DNA of 60,424 nucleotides from Myxococcales bacterium (GCA_023954815.1 JAGSHB010000014.1:1-60424); one strand, 5' to 3'. Positions 8,360 to 17,202 are shown, counted from the first letter of the stretch. Notes: a model not told the origin generated them from the letters alone. A program made the numbers and translations.

Positions 8360-10650
8360 CTTTCGGTCTCGGCCTGCGATTGGATTCGTTCGATTACGCG
8401 GCGCACATCGTGCTGTTCTGGAAGTCCGAGCCGAGCCGTGATCATCAAAGCCTCGCCCAGCGCTTCGCCGCAGGCGTGGCCGTTACCACGCATGCCCTCA
8501 ACTTGGCCAAGTAAAAATAGCGCAGCACCGAGACTGCGGTCGTTTCCGGTGCGCAACAGGGTGACGGCCGTGGAGAGCGCTTGCGCAGCCGGCTCGAGTT
8601 GCCGTTGCATCGCCAGCGCTTGGCCGCGAACTGTCCACAATTCGCCAGCGGCGGCGGCTGGCCACTCGGAGGCATCCACGGAACTCAGCGCTTCGAGCGC
8701 TTGATCGGGCGCGTTGCGCTCACAGTGCAGTCGGGCCAAGTCGACGGTGCATCGATCAGCTTCCAGGCCGGAATGTAGCTTCGCCGCGCTAGCCAACTCG
8801 GCCATCGCGGTCTCCATTTCGCCGCCGAGCCGGGCTGCCGCCGCGGCCCCACGCAGCGCACTGAGTTGCATCGCGATGCTGCCGGCTCGGCGCGCCTGAT
8901 CGACGGCCTGCGCGAAGACATGGCGCGCTTGGCGTGCGCGCCGTAGACGAAGGAACGCGTCGCCCTGAGCGTACGCAGCCTCGGCCGCCAGACTCGGAAG
9001 ACGCACCGAAGATGCTTCGGCCATGGCGTGACCGAGGGCGAGCTGAGCCTCGTCGAGTCGCCCAAGCGCGACCAGCGCCTGCCCTCCGACCAGCAAGCTG
9101 CGTGCCCGGGTGACGCGATCGTCAGCCTCTCCGCCCGCTGAGGCCGCTTTCTCGGCTTGCTCAAGCGCTTGCTTCGGCGAGCCAGCGCCCAGCAGCGTCG
9201 CCGCGAGTCGTGCCCTTGCCCGGCCCCGCCAACGCATCAGCGGATGGCTGTCGGCAAGGTCAACGGCGTCCTCCGCGACTTGCTGAGCTGCAGCTGTGTC
9301 GCCGCTAGCACCCAGCGCCGCGGCGAGTAGATCCCGGGCAGCAATTCGCTGCGGCACACTTCCGGCGGCGTCAGCGTGCCCAAGAATCTGCCTTCCGAGG
9401 GCCACTCGCTTCTCAGCCGGCGCTGCCAATCGACCGAGGGCAGCTAGTTGGGTGAGGTGCGCGGCGACTTCAACATCGATTCTGCCGGATTCGCCGGCCG
9501 CGGTAGCTGCGCGCTCGGCAGTGGCCTGCGCACCTGCCAAGTCTCCGCTAGCGAGTTGGGCATCAGCCAGGAGCGCGGCAGCACGGGCGGCGCCGGCCTT
9601 GTCCTTCGCGGCCACGCGAATCGCCTCGGCATCGGAGGCTGCGCGTTCCGCGGCGACGGGGTTACTCGCCTTGAGGGAAAGCACGGCAAAGGCCTCCAGC
9701 CTGCTGGCACGAATGGCAGGCTGGTCCGCCAGGGCGGCGGCTGGCGCGTCATTTTGCAGGGCGAAGGCTTCTGCCCACTGCTCGTTGTCCGCCAACGCCA
9801 AAACGCGCTCGCTGTCCACCAACGCCGCGAGTCGATCGAGTCCTGCCGTGCGGGCGGCGTTTGCCGCCAAATCAAGGGCCTCGGAAGCGCTGCGCGGGTC
9901 GCCTTGGCGCCTTGCCACAACGGCATCGAGTCGCAGGGCGTCGACGTACAGGCTCGAGGCCGACAGCCGCTTGGCGACTTCAGCAGCAGCGGCCAACAGC
10001 AGTCGGGCCTCAGCCCAGTTGCCCGCGCGGATCGCTTGACGTGCCCGCACCAGCGCAACGGTGGCCTCAACGACCTCGGACTCATCGGCGACGCGCCGCT
10101 GCAATTGCGCGTCTGCGCCGAGAATGTCGCCTTGTAGCGCCACGGCGACGTCTGCCTGAGCACGATGCTCCGCGGCGGCGAGCATCGCTTCTGCCCGCTC
10201 TGGACGCGCCATGGACAGCTCTAGCAGGGCCAGTCCGGCCAGGGCCCGCGCGCCCAGCATGGGATTGCCGACGCTGTCTGCCAGGGCATGACAGCGCGAC
10301 CACCAGCCAGCCGCTGCCTCGGGATTGCCTCCCTGCCACGCCAGATCACCTAAAAGCAACGCAGCAGCAGCCTGCCCGCCCCGGTCATTGGCGCGCTGGA
10401 ATAAGTCGACGGCGCGCAAGCCGTCCTCATCAGCGGCCGTGAGGTGACCGCCATCCTGGTGCAAGTCGGCGCGTTCGAGGTGCAACCAAGCGACCTCAGC
10501 GGCCAGCGGTGTGGTCGCTGGGGTCTGAAGCGGCGCCTGCCCCAACGTGGCATCGAGCAACTGCGCCGCACGGCCAGCCTCTCCGCGCTGGCGCAGCAGG
10601 CGGGCCACATCCAGCACGCTGGATTGCTGATCACCAGGTGTGGGGGTCAC
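8356..10650 (-). CDS. Long helical-repeat (TPR-like) protein, function unknown
   Basis: A protein of 764 aa, extremely alanine-rich and without signal peptide or membrane segment. It consists of about twenty degenerate helix-turn-helix repeats of tetratricopeptide type (for example AEVAWLHLERADLHQDGG and GQAAAALLLGDLAWQGGNPE). It starts at a GTG at 10650 that overlaps the TGA of the arsC gene (GTGA), and its own TGA overlaps the ATG of the radical SAM gene. All three are therefore likely translated as one coupled unit. It may act as a scaffold for a protein complex, but no partner can be named from sequence. Confidence 0.8.
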   Translation of the reverse strand: MTPTPGDQQSSVLDVARLLRQRGEAGRAAQLLDATLGQAPLQTPATTPLAAEVAWLHLERADLHQDGGHLTAADEDGLRAVDLFQRANDRGGQAAAALLLGDLAWQGGNPEAAAGWWSRCHALADSVGNPMLGARALAGLALLELSMARPERAEAMLAAAEHRAQADVAVALQGDILGADAQLQRRVADESEVVEATVALVRARQAIRAGNWAEARLLLAAAAEVAKRLSASSLYVDALRLDAVVARRQGDPRSASEALDLAANAARTAGLDRLAALVDSERVLALADNEQWAEAFALQNDAPAAALADQPAIRASRLEAFAVLSLKASNPVAAERAASDAEAIRVAAKDKAGAARAAALLADAQLASGDLAGAQATAERAATAAGESGRIDVEVAAHLTQLAALGRLAAPAEKRVALGRQILGHADAAGSVPQRIAARDLLAAALGASGDTAAAQQVAEDAVDLADSHPLMRWRGRARARLAATLLGAGSPKQALEQAEKAASAGGEADDRVTRARSLLVGGQALVALGRLDEAQLALGHAMAEASSVRLPSLAAEAAYAQGDAFLRLRRARQARHVFAQAVDQARRAGSIAMQLSALRGAAAAARLGGEMETAMAELASAAKLHSGLEADRCTVDLARLHCERNAPDQALEALSSVDASEWPAAAAGELWTVRGQALAMQRQLEPAAQALSTAVTLLRTGNDRSLGAALFLLGQVEGMRGNGHACGEALGEALMITARLGLPEQHDVRRVIERIQSQAETER

Positions 10651-11000
10651 GACGCTGCATCTCCTCGCACGATCGTCAGCAAGTTTTCAGGCGGACGACC
10701 CAACGCAGCGCGGCCGTCGAACAAGCCGATCGGGCGCTGGAGCATTCGAGGGTTTTCGGCCATAGCATCGAGCAACACGTCGTCGCCATCAGAACTCGAA
10801 AACCCGTACTTCGTGGCATCCCGCTTACGCAACACATCACGCACGGTCATTCCCAGTTGCGCCAACACGGTCTCGATCTCGGCCCGTGTCAGCGGTTCTT
10901 TGGTGTATTCGCGGTAGGTAAATTCGATGTCGTTGTCTTTGAGCAAGGCGACCGCCTTGCGACACGCACTTCAAGTTCGGGTGCAAATGAGCGTCATCAT
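10647..11000 (-). CDS. arsC: ArsC-family reductase, predicted selenoprotein (UGA-encoded Sec10)
   Basis: A protein of 117 aa if the in-frame TGA at 10971-10973 is read as selenocysteine. Translation from the ATG at 11000 gives MMTLICTRT-U-SACRKAVALL, then the rest of an ArsC/Spx-type thioredoxin-fold protein. The U falls on the first position of the family's redox motif, giving U10-x-x-C13. The three arginine contexts typical of glutaredoxin-dependent arsenate reductases follow (VLRKRDATKY, MLQRPI, LGRPPE). The ATG has a perfect AGGAGG at 11008-11013, seven bases away. A UGA-adjacent hairpin fits a bacterial SECIS. A TTG at 10946, after the UGA, would give a 99-aa product lacking the active site and has no comparable ribosome binding site. 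Its stop overlaps the GTG of the next gene. Arsenate as substrate is inference; another thiol-disulfide role is possible. Confidence 0.88.
10943..10960 (-). promoter_or_regulatory. Bacterial SECIS-like hairpin
   Basis: In the mRNA, GCAAGGC pairs perfectly with GCCUUGC (7 bp) around a GGUC loop. The loop starts 18 nt after the UGA at 10971-10973. Known bacterial SECIS elements sit inside the coding region just downstream of the UGA, with a small apical loop about 16-37 nt away and a G among its first two bases; all three conditions hold here. It would recruit SelB with Sec-tRNA. The stem lies within codons for conserved residues, so the pairing is compatible with the protein sequence. Confidence 0.75.
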
Positions 11001-11047
11001 TTTGGAACCTCCTACTCGTCGGCACGCAAGGGTGTGCCGGGCCTCGG

Positions 11048-11076
11048 AGCGTACGGCCTCCACCTGTGAATGTCAT
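11048..11076 (-). promoter_or_regulatory. Candidate sigma-70 promoter for the arsC operon
   Basis: On the minus strand, ATGACA (11071-11076) and TACGCT (11048-11053) are separated by 17 bases, a fair match to a housekeeping promoter. Transcription would start near 11041, leaving a leader of about 40 nt. That leader holds a 6-bp hairpin (CGGCAC/GTGCCG, 11020-11039) just before the ribosome binding site. Judged by eye only. Confidence 0.35.
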
Positions 11077-11254
11077 CGATCGCGCCAGCAGACGAATCCC
11101 GCCCATGGCGCGTCAGCCCCATGAGGGCCGCGCAAAGTGACCGGGGGAGCGAGGTGACAGATGTTGACCGGAGCGGGGTTCAATCTCATGCCCCATCGAT
11201 CGTCGGCGGAGCCAGTGAGCAACAGATTCAACATCCGTTTCTGAGGAGACTCGT

Positions 11255-11875
11255 ATGAAGACACGCACTTCTCCCACCCCTCGGCGCCAGCGATGGCTCC
11301 TCCCGGTGATCGCGATAATCTTGGGACTCGCAGCGCCCGCCGGCGCTACCACGATAGCCAGCAAATCGGCGCAGCCTGCGCTGGAGCGACCTTGGGCCGC
11401 TGGCGCGTATGGCACGTCGTGGCACGGCACCTACGACGGACAGGGATTGGGCGGCCTGCTGCGGTGGGAGGCGTTCCCCGGGACGCTTGGCTTGGAGGTA
11501 TTCGGCAATCGTGCAGATGTGCGTTGGCCTACAAGCCGGAGAGTGGATGATGTGGTCGGCTTCACGCTATTTACGCCGCTACGCCTACACGACCGGTTGC
11601 GCTTGCGACTTGGCGCCGGTTTCTGCTCCATGCTCAGTCGTATCGATCCGCTATTCGAAGGCGGGCCGCGGGATGACGCCATCTTGTTCGGTGCCCACGC
11701 GGACGCCGGCGTCGACTGGGCGCTCAGCTCTTGGGTGAGTCTGTTTGGACAGACCCGCGGGTTCGTCTACCACGGCACCGATCGCACGGGCGATGGCGAG
11801 GTGGTACGCGGCCAACTCACCTTCCAGCCGGCGGTGCAGATAGACGTCGGATTGAGCTTTCACTTCGGTGGGTAG
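11255..11875 (+). CDS. Small outer-membrane beta-barrel-like protein
   Basis: A protein of 206 aa with a signal peptide (hydrophobic core LLPVIAIILGLAAPAGA) and a mature part made of alternating hydrophobic/polar strands separated by turns (GLGGLLRWEAFPGTLGLEVF, LRLRLGAGF, FGAHADAGVDWAL), ending QIDVGLSFHF. This is the pattern of an eight-stranded outer-membrane barrel. GAGGAG precedes the ATG by eight bases. It converges on the gene at 11908, which also looks like a barrel. No family recognised. Confidence 0.7.
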   Translation: MKTRTSPTPRRQRWLLPVIAIILGLAAPAGATTIASKSAQPALERPWAAGAYGTSWHGTYDGQGLGGLLRWEAFPGTLGLEVFGNRADVRWPTSRRVDDVVGFTLFTPLRLHDRLRLRLGAGFCSMLSRIDPLFEGGPRDDAILFGAHADAGVDWALSSWVSLFGQTRGFVYHGTDRTGDGEVVRGQLTFQPAVQIDVGLSFHFGG

Positions 11876-11907
11876 CAGCGTACGGCGCGGCTCCCGACTG
11901 CCGGCGG

Positions 11908-12588
11908 CTACATTCGCCAGCCGACACCGACGCCAACACTGTGAAACCAGTTGGAGTCCAACTCATTGTCGTAGCGCACGAACTGGTAGCCAAGCGTGCC
12001 GAACGCCGGCCCGAGGTCGGCGCGTGCACCAAATCCGGCGGAGAGCCAGAGGGTCGTTGGTGGACGCACGGCTTCATCGGCAACAAAGCTCTGTCCGACC
12101 TGGGCCCGGCCGCCAGCGTATAAGGTCAAGCCATCGACCAACGCCCAGCCGGCGCCAGCGTCAACCCAACCGGCGCCCGTGGGGAGGTCGTGGGTCAGAC
12201 TGTCGTCCAAGTGGTTGTTCCAGCCGCCGGTTCCTACCGCCAAGCCGCCGCCGACGTTGAGTCGCAGTCGATCCCGCGAAAGCCAACGTCGATACCCAAC
12301 GCCGCCGAGTGCAAAACCGTGCTTCTCTCCAGGCCAGCCTCGACCGAAAATGCTGAATTCAAGCGCTTGTAGCTCGCCAACGCCCAGACGGACATCGCCT
12401 TGCCATGCCTCGGAAGGCATCCCCGACACCGTCAGCTCGACCTCGCCATCGCGCACCTGGGATGCCGCGAAACTCAGATCGCCGCGGCCAGGCGGGGCGA
12501 ACTGAGCGCCACAACCGCCCAATGCCAACGCCGCACAAATCGACAAACCCCAAAAGAACCGACCGGTCACCTGTGAACATCGTCGCAT
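11908..12588 (-). CDS. Lipobox-bearing beta-barrel-like envelope protein
   Basis: A protein of 226 aa. The ATG at 12588 has GGAGG five bases upstream and gives a lipoprotein signal with lipobox LALGGC. An in-frame extension to 12627 adds residues with no signal character and was rejected. The mature part is glycine/aromatic-rich with repeated amphipathic strands (FALGGVGYRRWL, LRLNVGGGLAVG, LYAGGRAQVGQSF, FHSVGVGVGWRM). Function unknown. It lies downstream of, and in the same orientation as, the metallopeptidase-barrel gene. Confidence 0.7.
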   Translation of the reverse strand: MRRCSQVTGRFFWGLSICAALALGGCGAQFAPPGRGDLSFAASQVRDGEVELTVSGMPSEAWQGDVRLGVGELQALEFSIFGRGWPGEKHGFALGGVGYRRWLSRDRLRLNVGGGLAVGTGGWNNHLDDSLTHDLPTGAGWVDAGAGWALVDGLTLYAGGRAQVGQSFVADEAVRPPTTLWLSAGFGARADLGPAFGTLGYQFVRYDNELDSNWFHSVGVGVGWRM

Positions 12589-12737
12589 TGTCACCTCCGT
12601 CCCGCTCCGGTTGCATGGATAGAGCAATGTTCGTGCCGATGGGCTAGATGTCTGAAATACATAGACTTACCGAGTCTACGTACGATTTCTGGAGCAGCGC
12701 ATGTCCAAGAGTCGGAGTACGGGCACTCCCGCGCTGG

Positions 12738-15700
12738 CTAGGGACCGAGTCGGACGTAGAACATCTGCGAGCGTACGTCGCCGAACGCGCGCGCCCAGCC
12801 AAGGCGTAGGGAGCCCTGGGCCACAAAAGCCGTCTCCAGGGCAATTGCGAGCTCTGCACCGGCGGAGGCGGCCCAACCGCTGCGAGACGTCCCGTGGCGT
12901 AATTCCCCCTCCTCGCCTGCCCAAATGCGAGCGCCATCGGAGAACAAGGACAGCCACGTTCGACCGAGGAAGACCGGGAGCAGATCGAATCCTGTGCCAA
13001 ACGCGGGCAGGGGTAGGTGCAACGCGGCAGACCCCCACGCCAACGCTCGCCCGGCTATCCAGCGGCCACCAGCGACCGGCGACACGACGCCGCGCACGAC
13101 GCCAAAGTCGCCCGAGGCGCCCGCGTAGAGCAGCGCCTGCATGTCGACTGGCGGCAGCCCGGACAGGGCGAAGGGCGGGGCGGAGGGATTGTAGGTGGGA
13201 GCCCATCCGGCCTTGCTCCGCAGCTCCAGTGCGCGATGACCACCCAGCGCAAACGTCCAACGCCCTCGAAGGTCCACGTGACTCTGGCGCAGATCGCTGC
13301 CGAGCAGCGGATCGTCGACGGAGATGTTCAGGGTCAAAGAGCGCCGCCGCTCAGTGACAGACGAGTCGGGATAACGCTCACTGCGGTCATAGCTGATGGC
13401 GAGGTCGACGCTGCTGGTCTTGCCGGTGAAGGAGCGATACGGGAGCGGTCCGAAGGGCTCCTCCGGTACCACCGAAGCCTGCCACTCGGCCCGCTCATTT
13501 CTGAGGCGAATGAGGCTCGCTCGCCATCCCCAAGACATCGTCCAGCCGCCGCGCGCATAGGGATAGCGCCAAGCACCACCGAGGCGGCCGATCCACTGCT
13601 CAGTCGGCAGAGCAAAGGCCGACCAGCCGCTGGTTGCCCACCCAGATGATCCGACCCAGGCCAGATTCAGGGTCCACAACGGCTCGTAGCGGGCGAGCGA
13701 AAAGCTGGCGATGACCAAGGCTTGATCGACCTCCAAGTCCGATTGCGCCTGCAATTGCCAACTGAAGAGCTCCAGGGGATCGTGCGCCGCCACCTCGAGG
13801 CCGAGGGTCAATTGCGGTGTCGGCGCGGGCGTGTACTGCACGATCGGCGTCCACGACCGCGGCCAGCTCTGGCGTAGCGTCCGGTAGGGGCGAGATGGCG
13901 CCGTGGCGGTTTGCGGGGCGTAGCGGAGGGAAGCGATCGACGGTAGAGCGGCAACCGGCGCGGTCACTGGAGCCCGGGTCGGCGGCAAGGGCAGGCGATA
14001 GAGGTCGAGGCCGTGCCCCCCCGTGATCGCGGCGACGGGACGACCGTTCGGCGCGATGCTAGTCGATGTGACGCCGGTTTGAGTCCAGCTGGCCATGCGC
14101 CAAGTAGCGCCAGGCGTATCGACCGCGAGCGTCGCGGCATCCCGAAAGTTTCCAAGCTGAACGACGGCGCTCAGGGTGGGTAGACCTCGGACCCGGCGCC
14201 AGGTCAGATCCGACACCCAACGCACGGTAGCCGGGATGGGGGTGAATCCACGCACCTCCGCGATCCCGGCGACGCCGCGCGCGACAACCGGCTTCGCAGG
14301 ACCTTGGGGATGCCAACCCGCGCCGTATTTTCGCACCATGATGTGACGCTGCCCGCCCGCGCCCGCCGTCCAATACAGGCGACCATCGTCGGTCAATACG
14401 GGGGAGCCCAAGACGACATCGAGGCCCGGCGCAAGAATGAGCGGACGGGGACGAGGCGACCGTGTGCCGCGCTGTGCTGCCCGCAGCATCTCGGTCAGCT
14501 CTGCGCTGCGAATCTCGGTGCGCCCGTCGTCACGCACGGCCACCCAGAGGAGCCAACGCCCCGATACGCTCAGGTCACGGGCCCGCATATTCGTGCCCAG
14601 ACGAATCGGCGTGCCCAACCGCTTAGGGGTGCCCTTGTGCAACCGCGCCGCCATAATCTCTTTTCGTTGGTAGAGTCTGCCGACCGGGCGCGTCGCGGTC
14701 CACAGCAGCCATCGGCCATCTGGCGACGGCGTGGCGTCGTCACAATCGAGCTCGCAGCGCCGCAGTACCGTCATCGCCTTGGTCACCGGATTCACCAGCT
14801 CCAACTGGGCGAGGCCGTCTGCGGGGGCATGCGCACAGACGACATGCTTGTTATCCGGCATCCAGCGGACCCGACCACGCCACTGGCTGTTTTGGGTCAA
14901 CCGTTCTGCGGGTGCTGGCAAGGCGCTAGCGCGGGCGGACTCGCCATCACCGGCCGAACTGCCCAGGGTACTGACGGCTGTCTGCATACCGTCCCCATTT
15001 CGTGGTGGGACGAGGCCACGCCGCCGGAGACGCTGCTCCAGCTGGACGCGGCGGCGAAGAGCGGCGGTCGCCTGTCGCCACATCACCCGAATCGATCGGC
15101 CATAGGTCTGTCGGTAGAGCGTGTTGATACCATAGGGCACGACACGGCCGCCGTAGCCCTGGATGAACCGCTGGAGCTTGGTGTGGCCAAATTTCCGCGC
15201 TTGGTAGTCCAGCAACCAGCTGCCAAAGAGATACCAGGAGCGACCGCGGGGCCAACGCACAGGTGAGCCGACCAGCTGCGGCAATGACGGCCAAGTACCA
15301 TCACGCAAGGCGCCGCGTAGTCTGGCCATGTATCGCGCCCCTTCCGCCCGACCACCGCGCCCCAACTTCCCGGGGCGGCCGCGCACAGCCTTGTCGCCTC
15401 CGGGATAGCGGGTCTCCATGTGCACAGCGAAGCCTTCGACCCAAAACCGAGGCAAAAACTGGTTGGGTAGCCACGTCCTGCCGAACACCGCGTTGATGGC
15501 TGTGGAGAGACCGCTGGCCTTGCCCAAATGAAAGATGTGCGCGACCTCGTGGAAGACGAGACCTCGGAGCCAATCGCCATTGCCCGAGAGATCGTCCATC
15601 GGGGCGGGTGGGTAGGCTCGAATGTGCACATGATCGAAGGGAAATGAGGAGGCGAACCCATTGCTCGCGTCTGCGTAGTCGTCGATCGTCAGTTGGATGG

Positions 15701-15953
15701 GACGCGGCGGCCGGTAGGACAGCAGCGGCTGCAGCGTGACGACAGCCTCTTGAGCGGTGGCAGCGACCCGAGCCGCAAAAACAGCCAGTCGCAGGGGATA
15801 ATGAACGCGTACGTGTTGGGTCGAGAGCGTGTGCCAGCGGATCGCACCGTCATGGCCATGCGCGGCCTTCGGTGACGCGGTCAGTACAAGCCCAAACAGG
15901 ACAAGCAGACTGAAGATGCGGGCTAAAAGTGAAATTCTGACCATCATTCGCAT
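12738..15953 (-). CDS. Secreted gluzincin-like metallopeptidase with beta-propeller and C-terminal outer-membrane barrel
   Basis: About 1071 aa from the ATG at 15953, chosen because a signal peptide follows at once (ISLLARIFSLLVLFGLVLTA). ATG 16016 is an alternative; neither has a strong ribosome binding site. HEVAH at 135-139 and a downstream glutamate in FWVEGFAVHMET (Glu173) give the HExxH...E zinc site of gluzincins. Residues of about 330-720 contain TolB/WD-type repeats (VRWMPDNKHVVCAH, ATPSPDGRWLLWTA, LSVSGRWLLWVA). The final 300 or so residues are barrel-like strands resembling surface-antigen (D15-type) domains (LTLNISVDDPL, HVDLRGRWTFALGG), ending in FYVRLGP. The three-part architecture is predicted to place a protease at the cell surface or periplasmic face of the outer membrane. 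Confidence 0.8.
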   Translation of the reverse strand: MRMMVRISLLARIFSLLVLFGLVLTASPKAAHGHDGAIRWHTLSTQHVRVHYPLRLAVFAARVAATAQEAVVTLQPLLSYRPPRPIQLTIDDYADASNGFASSFPFDHVHIRAYPPAPMDDLSGNGDWLRGLVFHEVAHIFHLGKASGLSTAINAVFGRTWLPNQFLPRFWVEGFAVHMETRYPGGDKAVRGRPGKLGRGGRAEGARYMARLRGALRDGTWPSLPQLVGSPVRWPRGRSWYLFGSWLLDYQARKFGHTKLQRFIQGYGGRVVPYGINTLYRQTYGRSIRVMWRQATAALRRRVQLEQRLRRRGLVPPRNGDGMQTAVSTLGSSAGDGESARASALPAPAERLTQNSQWRGRVRWMPDNKHVVCAHAPADGLAQLELVNPVTKAMTVLRRCELDCDDATPSPDGRWLLWTATRPVGRLYQRKEIMAARLHKGTPKRLGTPIRLGTNMRARDLSVSGRWLLWVAVRDDGRTEIRSAELTEMLRAAQRGTRSPRPRPLILAPGLDVVLGSPVLTDDGRLYWTAGAGGQRHIMVRKYGAGWHPQGPAKPVVARGVAGIAEVRGFTPIPATVRWVSDLTWRRVRGLPTLSAVVQLGNFRDAATLAVDTPGATWRMASWTQTGVTSTSIAPNGRPVAAITGGHGLDLYRLPLPPTRAPVTAPVAALPSIASLRYAPQTATAPSRPYRTLRQSWPRSWTPIVQYTPAPTPQLTLGLEVAAHDPLELFSWQLQAQSDLEVDQALVIASFSLARYEPLWTLNLAWVGSSGWATSGWSAFALPTEQWIGRLGGAWRYPYARGGWTMSWGWRASLIRLRNERAEWQASVVPEEPFGPLPYRSFTGKTSSVDLAISYDRSERYPDSSVTERRRSLTLNISVDDPLLGSDLRQSHVDLRGRWTFALGGHRALELRSKAGWAPTYNPSAPPFALSGLPPVDMQALLYAGASGDFGVVRGVVSPVAGGRWIAGRALAWGSAALHLPLPAFGTGFDLLPVFLGRTWLSLFSDGARIWAGEEGELRHGTSRSGWAASAGAELAIALETAFVAQGSLRLGWARAFGDVRSQMFYVRLGP

Positions 15954-16047
15954 CGCAGCAGTCGTCGTCGCAAATGTCGCAGCGAACCCGGGTCGTCGTC
16001 CAAAGTCGGAGCTCATGGTCCGTCGATGACAGCGAGAGCCGATGCCA

Positions 16048-17202
16048 TCAAGCCGCACCAGAAGCTTGTTCGTACTGCGCGGCCAGGTGATCGGGCATCT
16101 CGGCGTAGACGTCTTCAAACAGGGTGCGCAACGCGGGCGGGCCGACCGGCTCCACCTCTGAGAGCAGACTTCTGATCTCTGTATCGCAGTCACTCCGCCA
16201 CGCAGCGGCAGCGTCAATGGTCAGCGCGCCCTTTCCGATCAACCAAGTTTCCAGGCGCGCGATCGGGTCGAGTTGACGCCAGCGCTCGGTGACCGACTCG
16301 TCTCGGTAACGGCTCGGATCGTCAGAGGTCGTGTGGGCACCCACGCGGTAGGTCAACGCCTCGATAAAAACCGGCGGCTCACCCCGGCGTGCACGGGCCA
16401 CCGCCTCCTGCATAACGAGGAGCACGGCCAACGCGTCATTGCCATCGACCCGCACGCCGACCAATCCGTAGCCCACCGCCTTCATCGCGAGCGTTTCGGC
16501 GGCGCACTGCTTGGCGGACGGCGTGCTGATCGCCCACTGGTTGTTCTGGCAAAACAAGATCAGCGGCAGTCCCAACCCGCCTGGCCGCATCACCCCGGCA
16601 AAATTCATCGCGACGTGAAAGTCGCCCTCGCTGGTCGCCCCATCGCCGATCGCGGCAAAACACAGTGGCCGATCCGCCTCATTCGGGTGGCGTAATGCCA
16701 TGGCGTAGGCCGTGCCGACCGCCTGTGGAAACTGGGTCGTCATGACCGAGGAAAGCGTGATGTAGCCATGTTCCCGCGAGCCGTAGTGACACGGCATCTG
16801 CCGGCCTTTGGTGCAGGTATCGTCTTCGTTGCCAAAGCAATGGGATAGCCAGGTGCGCAGGGAAAAACCGCGGTGCAGCGCCATGCCGCCTTCACGTAGC
16901 GCCGGGTGGATCCAGTCGGTGTTCTCCATGGCCTCAGCGGCCGCTATCACCGCCGCTTCTTGGCCGGTCGCAGCACCGTAGAAACCGATACGTCCCTGCC
17001 GCTGCAAAGCCAGCATGCGCTCGTCGATCTGCCGAACCCGAACCATGGACCGCCACATCCCCAAGGCAACGCCAGCATCCACCGCTGGGGCGTCGCCCAC
17101 CTCAGCGCCTTCTTCGTCCAGGACCCGAAACAACCCCCGAGCTTGGCTCAGATCGTCCGGGTCGAAGGAGGGGAAGGGAGACGTGTGGCGCGTGTCTGGC
17201 AT
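16048..17202 (-). CDS. Thiamine-diphosphate-dependent 2-oxo acid dehydrogenase E1 alpha subunit (orphan)
   Basis: A protein of 384 aa. The ThDP motif runs from GDGATSEGDFHVAMNFAG to CQNNQWAIST. The phosphorylation-loop-like HTTSDDPSRYRDES and the entry segment LQRQGRIGFYGAATGQEA place it in the branched-chain/pyruvate E1-alpha family. GAGAGG precedes the ATG. There is no E1-beta, E2 or E3 gene beside it. It is a clear paralogue of the E1-alpha at 30680, which does have its partners. It may supply an alternative alpha chain or pair with a beta subunit elsewhere (inference). Confidence 0.88.
   Translation of the reverse strand: MPDTRHTSPFPSFDPDDLSQARGLFRVLDEEGAEVGDAPAVDAGVALGMWRSMVRVRQIDERMLALQRQGRIGFYGAATGQEAAVIAAAEAMENTDWIHPALREGGMALHRGFSLRTWLSHCFGNEDDTCTKGRQMPCHYGSREHGYITLSSVMTTQFPQAVGTAYAMALRHPNEADRPLCFAAIGDGATSEGDFHVAMNFAGVMRPGGLGLPLILFCQNNQWAISTPSAKQCAAETLAMKAVGYGLVGVRVDGNDALAVLLVMQEAVARARRGEPPVFIEALTYRVGAHTTSDDPSRYRDESVTERWRQLDPIARLETWLIGKGALTIDAAAAWRSDCDTEIRSLLSEVEPVGPPALRTLFEDVYAEMPDHLAAQYEQASGAA

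Noticed and set aside
10647-10946. A 99-aa ArsC-like protein starting at TTG 10946
   Set aside because: It would begin after the UGA and miss the redox site, with no suitable ribosome binding site. The ATG at 11000 has a perfect AGGAGG and gives the complete family sequence if UGA is Sec.
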